64,000 nucleotides of DNA from Nonomuraea sp. PA05 (GTDB lineage: Bacteria; Actinomycetota; Actinomycetes; Streptosporangiales; Streptosporangiaceae): positions 62,001 to 126,000 of the forward strand of contig NZ_VSEY01000015.1 in the NCBI RefSeq assembly GCF_008086045.1. The letters run 5' to 3'. The notes beneath the pieces are model-generated. The model ran no database searches. It worked only from the letters and a program-made list of their open reading frames with translations, and was not told where the DNA came from. Both the position numbers and the translations under genes were made by a program. Positions 8,276-15,759 of this stretch are shown here, piece after piece. How positions within the stretch are numbered: the stretch's first letter is position 1; each line of letters begins with the position of its first letter.

Positions 8276-9673
8276 ATGACCGACTCACCGAGCCTCCGGG
8301 AGGGCACCGGCGCGACGATGGCGCTGCTGGTGGTGCTCTTCGGCTCCTTCATGGACCTTCTCGACGCGACGATCGTCACCGTCGCGGCCCCGGCGATCGC
8401 GCAGGATCTGGGCGCCTCCGACGCTCAGATCCAGTGGACGATCGCCGCCTACACCCTCGCCCTGGGCGCAGGCCTGATCACCGGCGGACGGCTCGGTGAT
8501 CAGTACGGCCGCAAACGACTGTTCCTGATCGGGATGGCCGGGTTCATGCTCACCTCGGCGCTGTGCGCGCTGGCCGCCGATCCGGGGACGCTCATCGGCA
8601 TGCGGGCCGGGCAAGGGCTGACCGCCGGGATCATGGTCCCGCAGGTGTTCGGGATCATCCGGTCGTCCTTCGCTCCCGGCGAGCGCGCCAAGGCGTTCGG
8701 CGCCTACGGAGCGGTCCAGGGCCTCGCCTCGGTCGCCGGGCCGCTGCTGGGCGGGCTGCTCGTCGACCTCGACCTGTTCGGCCTGGGCTGGCGGACGATC
8801 TTCTGGATCAACGTGCCGGTCTCGATCCTGGCGCTCGTCATCGGCGCGAAGGTCCTGCCGGAGTCCCGTTCCGCCTCGACCGCCCGGCTGGACCTCCCCG
8901 GCGCGCTCCTCGCCGCCACGGGCGTCCTTCTCCTCCTGCTGCCGATGACCTCGGGATGGACCTGGGCCGGCTACGCCCTCCTAGCAGCGGGAATCATCGT
9001 GCTCGGGATCTTCCTCGGCCACGAGCGCCGCCTCACCGGACGCGGGGGCGAACCCGTCTTCGACCCGGCCCTGCTGAGAATCCGCGCCTTCACCGTCGGC
9101 CTGAGCGCCTCAGTGCTCTTCTTCGGCGGCATCGGGCCGTACTTCCTCACCCTCTCGCTCTACCTCCAGAACGGCACCGGCCGGACCGCGTGGGAGACCG
9201 GCCTGGTAATCCTGCCGTACGCGGCCGGCTCGATCATCACCTCGGGCCTCGGAGTCGCCCTCGCCGCCAGAGCGGGCAGGACGCTCCTGGTCACCGGCTC
9301 GCTCACCATCGCGGTGTCCCAGCTCGTGCTGTGGTTCGTCGTCAGGGGCGGCGGCGATCCCGGATACTGGCCGCTCGCCCTCGCCCTCTTCCTCGGTGGC
9401 CTCGGGCTCGGCCTCGCGGCGCCCATTCTGGTCAGCGTCGTCCTGGCAGGCGTGCCAGGACGCAACGCGGGCGCCGCGGGCGGGGTGCTCTCGACCGTCA
9501 ACCAGATCGGGGGCGCCGTCGGCATCGCCGTGCTCGGCACGGTCTTCTTCGACGCCATCACCGCGAAACCGGACTATGGTCACGCGCTCGGCATCGTGCT
9601 GGTGGTCTCCGCGGTGCTCTACCTGATCACGGCGCTCGGAATGCTCGCGCTTCCGAAAAGCACAGCCGAGTAA
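8276..9673 (+). CDS. MFS transporter, DHA2 (14-TMS) family
   Basis: A 465-aa drug/H+ antiporter-type permease with about 14 hydrophobic segments. Helix-1 motif LDATIVTVAAPAIAQDLG, motif A GGRLGDQYGRKRLF, and motif C-like GPLLGGLLVD place it with EmrB/QacA-type exporters that expel hydrophobic compounds. ATG 8276 is chosen because MTDSPSLREG leads directly into TMS1. It is divergent from the WYL regulator. A GC-rich hairpin follows the stop. Confidence 0.92.
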   Translation: MTDSPSLREGTGATMALLVVLFGSFMDLLDATIVTVAAPAIAQDLGASDAQIQWTIAAYTLALGAGLITGGRLGDQYGRKRLFLIGMAGFMLTSALCALAADPGTLIGMRAGQGLTAGIMVPQVFGIIRSSFAPGERAKAFGAYGAVQGLASVAGPLLGGLLVDLDLFGLGWRTIFWINVPVSILALVIGAKVLPESRSASTARLDLPGALLAATGVLLLLLPMTSGWTWAGYALLAAGIIVLGIFLGHERRLTGRGGEPVFDPALLRIRAFTVGLSASVLFFGGIGPYFLTLSLYLQNGTGRTAWETGLVILPYAAGSIITSGLGVALAARAGRTLLVTGSLTIAVSQLVLWFVVRGGGDPGYWPLALALFLGGLGLGLAAPILVSVVLAGVPGRNAGAAGGVLSTVNQIGGAVGIAVLGTVFFDAITAKPDYGHALGIVLVVSAVLYLITALGMLALPKSTAE

Positions 9674-9678
9674 GACGG

Positions 9679-9714
9679 GACGCGTCCGCGAGCCGCCAAG
9701 CCCGCGGACGCGTC
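9679..9714. terminator. Bidirectional hairpin between MFS gene and gltX
   Basis: A perfect 12-bp inverted repeat, GACGCGTCCGCG with its complement and a 12-nt loop, fills the 44-bp gap between convergent stops. There is no U tract, as is common for actinomycete terminators. Confidence 0.65.
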
Positions 9715-9717
9715 AGG

Positions 9718-11091
9718 TCAGCCCTTCAGCCGCGCCAGAGCCGCCCGCAGCCGCTCCTGGGCGCGCTCCCGCCCCAGCACCTCGATCGACTCGAACAGCG
9801 GCAGCCCCACGGTCCGCCCGGTGACCGCCACCCGCACCGGCGCCTGGGCCTTGCCGAGCTTGAGCCCGTGGGCGGTGCCGACCTCCTCCAGCGCCTCCTT
9901 GAGCGACTCGGGATCCCAGCTCACGGTCTCCAGCCGGTCGAGGTAGCCGCCGAGGATCTCCTCGGGCGCGTTCTTCATCGCCTTGTCCCACGACACCTGG
10001 TCGAAGACCGGCTCCTCCAGGAAGAGGAAGTCGACGTTCTGCCGGATCTCCGACAGCACCGCGATGCGCGTCTGCGCCAGCGCCGCGACCTTGCTGAACA
10101 GCTCGCGGTCCCAGGACGCGTCGAGGTAGGGCGCGCAGCGCTCCTCGAACGTCTCCAGCGGCAGCGCCCTGATGTACTCGCCGTTGAAGGCCCGCAGCTT
10201 CTTCTCGTCGAAGAACGCGCCGGCGGAGTTGACGTCCTCCAGCTTGAACAGCGGCGCCATCTCCGACCACGGCATGATCTCGCGGTCGTCGCCAGGGCCC
10301 CAGCCGAGCAGCATGAGGTAGTTGACCATGGCCTCGGCCAGGTAACCCTCGGCGCGGTAGTCCTCCAGCGCCACCTTGTCGCGGCGCTTGGACAGCTTCT
10401 TGCGCTGCTCGTTGACGATCACCGGCAGGTGCGCCCACACCGGCGGGTTCGCGCCCAGGGCGGGCCAGAGCAGCATCTGCTTGGCGGCGTTGCCCAGGTG
10501 CTCCTCGCCGCGTACGACGTGGGTGATGTTCTGGGTGATGTCGTCGACCGCGTTGGCCAGCACGTACAGCGGCGAGCCGTCGGTGCGGGCGATGACGAAG
10601 TCCTCCTGCGCCGCGTTGGGGAACTCGACGCTGCCGCGCACCAGGTCGTTGACGACGGTGACGCCCTCGTCGGGCGTGCGGAAGCGGACGGCGCCCTCGG
10701 TCAGGCCGCGGTCGCGGCAGTGGCCGTCGTAGCCCTTGTGCTCGGAGCCGGTGCGGGCGACGAGAACCTCGCGGGTGCAGTCGCAGTAGTACGCCCGGCC
10801 GTCGGCCAGCAGCTTGGCCACGGCCTCGCGGTGCTGCGGCTCGTAGGCCGACTGGAAGTAGGGGCCTTCGAAGACCGGGTTGGTGCCGTTGATGCCGATC
10901 CAGTCGAGGGCGGAGATGATGCCCTCGGTCCACTCCGGCCGGTTCCTGGAGGCGTCGGTGTCCTCGATGCGCAGCACGAAGCGGCCGCCCGACTGCTCGG
11001 CCAGCGCCCAGTTGAACAGCGCCGTGCGAGCGCCGCCGACGTGGAACATGCCGGTTGGGGACGGTGCGAACCGCACCCGTACGTCAGTCAC
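9718..11091 (-). CDS. gltX: Glutamyl-tRNA synthetase
   Basis: A 457-aa class I aminoacyl-tRNA synthetase that attaches glutamate to tRNA-Glu. The HIGH-equivalent region is FAPSPTGMFHVGGARTALFN, and the KMSKS-equivalent is KKLSKRRDK. The motif RIEDTDASR and the C-terminal helical anticodon-binding region are present, and the length is normal. The GTG start at 11091 overlaps the FAH stop codon by 8 bp, implying translational coupling. Longer in-frame starts would add a non-conserved tail. In species without GlnRS this enzyme also mischarges tRNA-Gln; that is likely but unproven here. Confidence 0.97.
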   Translation of the reverse strand: MTDVRVRFAPSPTGMFHVGGARTALFNWALAEQSGGRFVLRIEDTDASRNRPEWTEGIISALDWIGINGTNPVFEGPYFQSAYEPQHREAVAKLLADGRAYYCDCTREVLVARTGSEHKGYDGHCRDRGLTEGAVRFRTPDEGVTVVNDLVRGSVEFPNAAQEDFVIARTDGSPLYVLANAVDDITQNITHVVRGEEHLGNAAKQMLLWPALGANPPVWAHLPVIVNEQRKKLSKRRDKVALEDYRAEGYLAEAMVNYLMLLGWGPGDDREIMPWSEMAPLFKLEDVNSAGAFFDEKKLRAFNGEYIRALPLETFEERCAPYLDASWDRELFSKVAALAQTRIAVLSEIRQNVDFLFLEEPVFDQVSWDKAMKNAPEEILGGYLDRLETVSWDPESLKEALEEVGTAHGLKLGKAQAPVRVAVTGRTVGLPLFESIEVLGRERAQERLRAALARLKG

Positions 11092-11860
11092 GGGAGACCA
11101 CCTTGTTCGTGAGTGTGCCGATGCCTTCGATGCCGACGCTGACCTCGTCACCGATGTCGAGCGGGCCGACGCCCGCCGGCGTGCCGGTCAGGATGACGTC
11201 GCCGGGGATCAGCGTCATGACCGCGCTGACGTAGGCCACCAGCGCGGGGATGTCGTTGATGAGCTGGCTGGTGCGCCCGCTCTGCCGGATCTCGCCGTTG
11301 ACCGTGGTCGTCAGCGCCAGGTCGCTCGCGTCGAGATCGGTCTGGATCCACGGGCCGAGCGGGCAGAACGTGTCGAAGCCCTTGGCCCGCGTGAACTGCA
11401 CGTCCTTCTTCTGCAGATCGCGTGCGGTCACGTCGTTGGCGCAGGTGTAGCCGAAGATGACGTCCTTGACCCGCTCGACCGGCACCTCACGGCAGAGCCT
11501 GCCGATCACCACGGCCAGCTCGCCCTCGTAGTCGACGCGGTCGGACAGCGACGTGGGGTAGGCGATGTTCTCGCCGTGGCCGATCACGGTGGTGGACGGC
11601 TTCATGAAGATGAGGGGCTCTTCCGGCACCTCGTTGCCCATCTCGGCGGCGTGCTCCGCGTAGTTCCTGCCGATGGCGACCACCTTGCTGGGCAGCATCG
11701 GGGCCAGCAGCTTCACCTGGGACAGCGGGAGGCGCTCGCCGGTGAACTGCACCTGGCCGAAGGGGTGGCCGGAGATCGCGGAGATGAACTCCTCGCCGGG
11801 GCCGCCCTCGACCACGCCGAACGAGACGCCTTCGCCTGTGGAGAACCTCGCTATACGCAC
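11084..11860 (-). CDS. Fumarylacetoacetate hydrolase (FAH) family protein
   Basis: 258 aa. The FAH fold is recognisable from VAIGRNYAEHAAEMG, PLIFMKPSTTVIGHGENI, the metal-ligand DYEGELAVVIG (two Glu), GYTCANDVTARDLQ and the terminal PGDVILTGTPAGVGP. Family members cleave or decarboxylate beta-diketo acids (homoprotocatechuate isomerase/decarboxylase, acylpyruvase or oxaloacetate decarboxylase). No aromatic-degradation genes are nearby, so a general acylpyruvase or oxaloacetate-keto-enol role is more likely than a catabolic one (inference). GTG start. It is placed directly upstream of gltX with overlapping ends. Confidence 0.9.
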   Translation of the reverse strand: MRIARFSTGEGVSFGVVEGGPGEEFISAISGHPFGQVQFTGERLPLSQVKLLAPMLPSKVVAIGRNYAEHAAEMGNEVPEEPLIFMKPSTTVIGHGENIAYPTSLSDRVDYEGELAVVIGRLCREVPVERVKDVIFGYTCANDVTARDLQKKDVQFTRAKGFDTFCPLGPWIQTDLDASDLALTTTVNGEIRQSGRTSQLINDIPALVAYVSAVMTLIPGDVILTGTPAGVGPLDIGDEVSVGIEGIGTLTNKVVSRD

Positions 11861-12030
11861 CTGACAAGGCTATCGCCGCCGCCGGAGGGGTCCGTCACCT
11901 TTTTCGCGCGCCACCCCGCACAGGTCAGGAGCTGTCCATTTTTAGGCCCCAAGTCCGTTTTGGGGGGCTTCGCGGGTGTTGCAGCGGTTATCTCTGCCCA
12001 TGGAGAAGACACTTAGGGAGGTGACGGATC

Positions 12031-12540
12031 GTGTCGGACACGATGTCCAATCGGCCCGGTGGGGCCGGCGCGACGGGGACCGTGCCACGGGCCAGGACCC
12101 AGGAGAGCACGACCTCGCTGGTCACGGAGAAGGGCACCACGAGCATCGACGACGGGGTCGTCGCCAAGATCGCCGGGCTGGCGGCCCGGGAGGTGTCCGG
12201 AGTGCACGCCATGGGCGGAGGCGCGGCACGGGCACTCGGGAGCATGCGCGGCATCGTCGGCGGGGACAGGAACGTCTCCCAGGGCGTGTCGGTCGAGGTG
12301 GGTGAGCGGCAGGCGGCCGTGGATCTCGACCTGGTGGCCGAGTACGGCACCGCCATCCCCGACCTGGCCGCCGCCGTCAGGAAGAACGTGATCGGCGCGG
12401 TGGAGCGGATGTGCGGCCTGGAGGTGACCGAGGTCAACATCCGGGTGGACGACGTTCACCTGCCCGATCAGGACCGCGACCGCGACCGGGGGCAGGACGG
12501 CCAGAGGGGGGACGGAGAGCAGGAGCCCCGGGTCCAATGA
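12031..12540 (+). CDS. Asp23/Gls24-family envelope stress protein (first copy)
   Basis: 169 aa. An Asp23 domain covers about residues 30-145 (VTEKGTTSIDDGVVAKIAGLAAREVSGVHAM ... VEVGERQAAVDLDLVAEYGTAIPDLAAAVRKNVIGAVERMCGLEVTEVNIRVDDV), followed by a charged Asp/Arg-rich tail. In Staphylococcus Asp23 is a membrane-associated protein anchored by AmaP and linked to cell-wall stress. GTG 12031 follows a strong AGGGAGGTGA Shine-Dalgarno. It is the first gene of a tightly coupled six-gene operon with AmaP as the last, so a cytoplasmic membrane-tethered scaffold is expected. Confidence 0.92.
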   Translation: MSDTMSNRPGGAGATGTVPRARTQESTTSLVTEKGTTSIDDGVVAKIAGLAAREVSGVHAMGGGAARALGSMRGIVGGDRNVSQGVSVEVGERQAAVDLDLVAEYGTAIPDLAAAVRKNVIGAVERMCGLEVTEVNIRVDDVHLPDQDRDRDRGQDGQRGDGEQEPRVQ

Positions 12541-12860
12541 CGGCCGCCGCACCGACCGGCCCGGCAAGCGCTGATTCCGGCGCCGGCACCGAGACGCGGT
12601 TGATCGCCGATCGGGCGCTGGCCTGTGACGGTGTGGTGCGGCTGTCCGGCGGGCCGTTCGGCACCGTGGCCACGTACCTGCCCGGCGAGCGCCTCACCGG
12701 CGTGCACGCGGACGACCGCGCGGTGGAGATCGCCATCGTCGCCACCCTGCACCGCCCGCTGCCGCAGACGGCCGACGAGGTGCGCGGGGCCGTGGCGGAC
12801 CTGGCCGGGGACCGCCCGGTGCACGTCCGCATCGACGACATCATCGTGGAGGGATCATGA
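12537..12860 (+). CDS. Small Asp23-operon protein, Asp23-like
   Basis: 107 aa, with a start overlapping the previous stop as ATGA. The sequence has the two-strand, two-helix rhythm of an Asp23-like domain (ALACDGVVRLSGGPFGTVATYLPGERLTGVHADDRAVEIAIVATLHRPLPQTADEVRGAVADLAGDRPVHVRIDDI) but lacks the signature start. It is probably a diverged, shortened paralogue. Specific function is unknown; its position suggests it joins the same membrane complex. Confidence 0.75.
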   Translation: MTAAAPTGPASADSGAGTETRLIADRALACDGVVRLSGGPFGTVATYLPGERLTGVHADDRAVEIAIVATLHRPLPQTADEVRGAVADLAGDRPVHVRIDDIIVEGS

Positions 12861-13045
12861 ACAACATCCAATGGATGCCGCTCGTCGGCATGGCCGTCGG
12901 CATCGTGCTCGGCCTGGCCGGGGCGTTCGGCGGGCTGGGCGCGTTCCTGCTCGTGCTGGTCCTGGGCGCGGTCGGCTTCCTGGTCGGGCGGATCGCCGAG
13001 ACAGGTGAGATCAACCTGTCCGGGCTGTCCGCGAGGCGTAAATGA
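12857..13045 (+). CDS. Small two-helix membrane protein (DUF2273-like)
   Basis: 62 aa, nearly all membrane: one long hydrophobic hairpin with a glycine-rich turn (VGMAVGIVLGLAGAFGGLGA, then FLLVLVLGAVGFLVGRIAETG) and a basic tail. Such DUF2273-like peptides are regular members of Asp23 operons and probably act as anchors or partners of Asp23. ATGA overlaps are present at both ends. Confidence 0.8.
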   Translation: MNNIQWMPLVGMAVGIVLGLAGAFGGLGAFLLVLVLGAVGFLVGRIAETGEINLSGLSARRK

Positions 13046-13395
13046 CCATGACGGTGCCCGCCCAGCGGCCCGCTCCCCTGCCCGCGCCCGAGCGGCGCGG
13101 GCGCACGGAGATCGCGGACCGGGTGGTCAGCAAGATCGCCTGCGTGGCCGCAGCGGAGGTGCCCGAGGTGCGCGACGTGCAGCCGCGCGGCCTGCCGTGG
13201 ACGCCGTCGGCGAGCGAGGTGCACGGCGACCAGGCCGTGGTGCGGCTGAACGTGAGCGTGGCCTACCCGGCGCCGCTGCACGCCGTGGCGGCGCGGCTCA
13301 GGGAGCACGTGATCGCCCGCGTCGCCGCCCAGACGGGCCTGCACGTCACGCGCCTGGACATCACGATGACGGACGTGGGCGGTGACCTGCCGTGA
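13042..13395 (+). CDS. Asp23/Gls24-family protein (second copy)
   Basis: 117 aa. The Asp23 core is shorter than in the first copy: EIADRVVSKIACVAAAEVPEVRDVQPRG ... VHGDQAVVRLNVSVAYPAPLHAVAARLREHVIARVAAQTGLHVTRLDITMTDV. It starts at ATG in a 4-bp overlap with the small membrane gene, and ends in a GTGA overlap with the next gene. A second, differently sized Asp23 subunit suggests a hetero-oligomer (inference). Confidence 0.88.
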   Translation: MTMTVPAQRPAPLPAPERRGRTEIADRVVSKIACVAAAEVPEVRDVQPRGLPWTPSASEVHGDQAVVRLNVSVAYPAPLHAVAARLREHVIARVAAQTGLHVTRLDITMTDVGGDLP

Positions 13396-14054
13396 CGACA
13401 CACGGGACGACACACGGGACGACACACGGGACGCGGCACGCGGCCACCGCGGAGGAGCAGACGGGCGCCCACCGGGCACCGGTTCCGCCGCCGCGCGACA
13501 GGACCGCCGACAGGGCCGCGGTGCGGGCTTTTCGTCCGTACCGGCGAATCCCGGCCGTGATCGTGGCCGCCCTGCTCGCCCTGCTGAGCCTGCTCGTGCT
13601 CGCCGAGACGATCTCGGCGCTGGCCGGGCGTCCGCTGCGCTGGATCCCGTACGACCGCATGCTGGCCTGGGCGACCACCACGCTGTGGTCGGACCCGCGG
13701 GTGCTGCTCGGCGCGGCGGTCGCGGCGCTGCTCGGGCTGGTGTTGCTGGCCATCGCGCTGGTGCCGGGACGGCCGCGGATGGTGCCCGTGCGCAGCGGTG
13801 ACCCCGATCTGATCATCGGCCTGCGGCCCAGGAGCGTCACCAGGGCGCTGGCGCACGCGGCCGAGCAGGTGCCGGGCGTGCGCTCGGCCCGCGCCACCCT
13901 GCGCGGACGCACGATCGCGGTCACGCCGACGACGTGCGGGCGGGGCGTGGACGGGTTCGGCCAGGACGTGCGGGGCGCCGTGCTGTCCCGGCTGGCGGCG
14001 CTCGACCTGGTGGAGCCGTACCGAGTGTCGGTGAACATCAAGGAGCAGCGGTGA
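13392..14054 (+). CDS. DUF6286-type membrane protein of the Asp23 operon
   Basis: 220 aa. The N-terminus has a TTHG repeat (residues 2-13) and a disordered basic region, then two membrane helices (IPAVIVAALLALLSLLVLAETI and LLGAAVAALLGLVLLAIALVPG) and a cytoplasmic alpha/beta domain (RPRSVTRALAHAAEQVPGVRSARATLRGRTIAVTPTTCGRG) resembling the DUF6286 C-terminal domain found beside Asp23 genes in actinomycetes. GTG start overlapping the previous stop. It is probably a second membrane anchor alongside AmaP. The DUF name is from memory. Confidence 0.8.
   Translation: MTTHGTTHGTTHGTRHAATAEEQTGAHRAPVPPPRDRTADRAAVRAFRPYRRIPAVIVAALLALLSLLVLAETISALAGRPLRWIPYDRMLAWATTTLWSDPRVLLGAAVAALLGLVLLAIALVPGRPRMVPVRSGDPDLIIGLRPRSVTRALAHAAEQVPGVRSARATLRGRTIAVTPTTCGRGVDGFGQDVRGAVLSRLAALDLVEPYRVSVNIKEQR
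13395..13430 (+). repeat. 12-bp in-frame tandem repeat, 3 copies
   Basis: ACGACACACGGG occurs three times without change, encoding TTHG three times at the extreme N-terminus of the DUF6286-like protein. It is likely to vary in copy number without shifting frame. Confidence 0.9.
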
Positions 14055-14085
14055 GCAGCCGGAGGGACGGACGGAGGTGGCGGCG

Positions 14086-14667
14086 GTGAGCAGGAAGACC
14101 GGGCGGGGCAACCGCTGGGGGCTGGCGCTGGTGGGGCTGGCGCTGTTGATCCTCGGCGGGTCGGCGCTGGCCCGCGGGCTGGGCGCGTTCCCGCAGAACT
14201 GGGCCGCCGCGCGCACGACGGTCGTGGACGCCAACGTGGTCTCCTTCTTCGCCCGCAACAGCCCGTGGATCTGGTGGCTGCTGGCGCTGGCCGCGCTGGT
14301 CGTGGCGGTGCTGGCGGTGCGCTGGCTGCTCGTGCAGGGACGCAGGCAGGCGCGGCGCGTGCTGCGCATCGAGGACGGCCCGACGGGCGTCACGGAGGTG
14401 TCGGAGTCGGGCATGGCGCAGGCGGTGGCGGCCGACGTGGAGTCGAGCCCCGCGGTGTTCCACGCCGCCGCGCACCTGGTGGGGCCGAGTCCGGAGGTGC
14501 GGCTGCGGGTGGTCGCCGACGAGTCGGCCCCCATGGAGGAGCTGAGCCGTCACCTGGCGACGGTGGCGTTGCCGCACGTGCGGGACGCGCTGGACCGGGA
14601 TCGGGTGCCGGCGGTGGCTCGCGTTAGCCTGGAGCCCTCACCTTCGCCGCACCGCGTGGTGCGCTGA
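14086..14667 (+). CDS. amaP: AmaP-like alkaline shock membrane anchor protein
   Basis: About 193 aa. Helix 1 (WGLALVGLALLILGGSALARGL) and helix 2 (WIWWLLALAALVVAVLAVRWLLV) form a hairpin, followed by a cytoplasmic domain of about 95 aa with the AmaP-like pattern VSESGMAQAVAADVESSPAVFHAAAHLVGPSPEVRLRVVADESAPMEELSRHLATVALPHVRDAL. In Staphylococcus AmaP anchors Asp23 at the membrane. GTG 14086 sits about 9 nt from GGAGG; GTG 14077 is the alternative. It is the last gene of the six-gene operon; the gap to DUF6286 is about 30 bp. Confidence 0.8.
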   Translation: MSRKTGRGNRWGLALVGLALLILGGSALARGLGAFPQNWAAARTTVVDANVVSFFARNSPWIWWLLALAALVVAVLAVRWLLVQGRRQARRVLRIEDGPTGVTEVSESGMAQAVAADVESSPAVFHAAAHLVGPSPEVRLRVVADESAPMEELSRHLATVALPHVRDALDRDRVPAVARVSLEPSPSPHRVVR

Positions 14668-14684
14668 CGAGAGGGGTTCCTCCG

Positions 14685-15041
14685 GTGTCCGTCGTGAAGA
14701 TCAACGTGCTTACCGTGCCCGCCGAGATGCGGGAAGAGCTCGAGAAGCGCTTCTCCAACCGTGCCGGGATGGTGGAGTCGGCCGACGGGTTCGAGTGGTT
14801 CGAGTTGCTGCGGCCGGTGGAGGGCACGGAGCGGTACCTCGTCTACACGCGCTGGCGCTCCGAGGAGGACTTCCAGAAGTGGCAGCAGGGCGAGGCGTTC
14901 CAGCGCGGCCACGCGCAGGCGGCTCAGGCGGCGGCGCAGAGCGGGCACGGGCACGGGCATGGTCACGGCCAGGGGCCCGCGGCGACGGGGTCCGAGGTGT
15001 GGACGTTCGAGGTCGCCGAGAGCACCGGCCCCAAGGGCTGA
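14685..15041 (+). CDS. Antibiotic biosynthesis monooxygenase (ABM)-domain protein with His-Gly tract
   Basis: 118 aa. A dimeric ferredoxin-like ABM fold covers about residues 1-80: VKINVLTVPAEMREELEKRF, FEWFELLRPVEGTERYLVYTRWRSEEDFQKW. Related proteins include heme-degrading IsdG/MhuD enzymes and small quinone-forming monooxygenases. The unusual part is an insertion near residues 87-96 reading GHGHGHGHG, a possible metal-binding tail, before the last strand GSEVWTFEV. GTG start, 17 bp after the AmaP gene. It ends 7 bp from the convergent HD gene. Substrate unknown. Confidence 0.82.
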   Translation: MSVVKINVLTVPAEMREELEKRFSNRAGMVESADGFEWFELLRPVEGTERYLVYTRWRSEEDFQKWQQGEAFQRGHAQAAQAAAQSGHGHGHGHGQGPAATGSEVWTFEVAESTGPKG

Positions 15042-15048
15042 GCCCGGC

Positions 15049-15657
15049 TCAGCCGTCGAGCGGGTTGCGGATGATGCGGTCGACGATGCCGTCGCGCACG
15101 AACCGCGCCGCGAAGCTCGACGGCTTGCGCGCGCCCTGATCGGCGACGCAGACGCTGAACTCCTTGGCGATCTCCAGCCGCGGGTGCCGCTCCAGCACCT
15201 CCCGCCGTACCTCGGCGGGGATCTCGTCGGTGCGGCGGCCCGAGATGTCCATGCCGGTCGAGAGCTCCAGCAGGTGCCCCTCGGGGTCCTCCTCCAGGGG
15301 CACCTCCTGCCACATGTGCCGGATGATGACCTCGCACGCGCGTTCGCGCCGCTCGGGCGACCAGCCGGCCCCGGCGCAGAAGGCCCAGGCCACGTGCCCG
15401 CCGGCCTCCTCGTACGGCACGGTGTGGCTGTCGAACTCGGCGGCCAGCCCGATGTCGTGCAGCATGGCCGACACGTAGAGCAGCTCCGCGTCGAAGGCGA
15501 TGCCGTTGCCGCGCGCGTGGGCGGCGGCCCACAGGTAGGCGCGGATCGAGTGGTTGAGCAGCGAAGGCGTGTGGTACCGGGCCGCCACCTCGAGCGCGCC
15601 GCGGGCGGCGGGCGTGTCGGGGATCACCAGGTCGTCGTATCTCACGCACACCAGCAT
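15049..15657 (-). CDS. HD-domain metal-dependent phosphohydrolase-like protein
   Basis: 202 aa. Metal-binding residues fit the HD superfamily: H in LNHSIRAYLWA, the HD pair in SAMLHDIGLA, further His in EEAGGHVAW and VIIRHMWQ. The overall layout resembles the cyanamide hydratase/DDI2 branch of HD proteins, which hydrate small nitriles, rather than nucleotide hydrolases. Start ATG 15657. It is convergent with the ABM gene and divergent from the lyase gene. Substrate uncertain. Confidence 0.82.
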   Translation of the reverse strand: MLVCVRYDDLVIPDTPAARGALEVAARYHTPSLLNHSIRAYLWAAAHARGNGIAFDAELLYVSAMLHDIGLAAEFDSHTVPYEEAGGHVAWAFCAGAGWSPERRERACEVIIRHMWQEVPLEEDPEGHLLELSTGMDISGRRTDEIPAEVRREVLERHPRLEIAKEFSVCVADQGARKPSSFAARFVRDGIVDRIIRNPLDG

Positions 15658-15759
15658 CTCATCGGGCGGCTAACGAATCGGGCACGCGACTTGACCAGTT
15701 GATCGAGATTCCGAAAGCATGTCGCGCCTTCACCTTTTTGTCCCGAAAGGAACCCCGGC

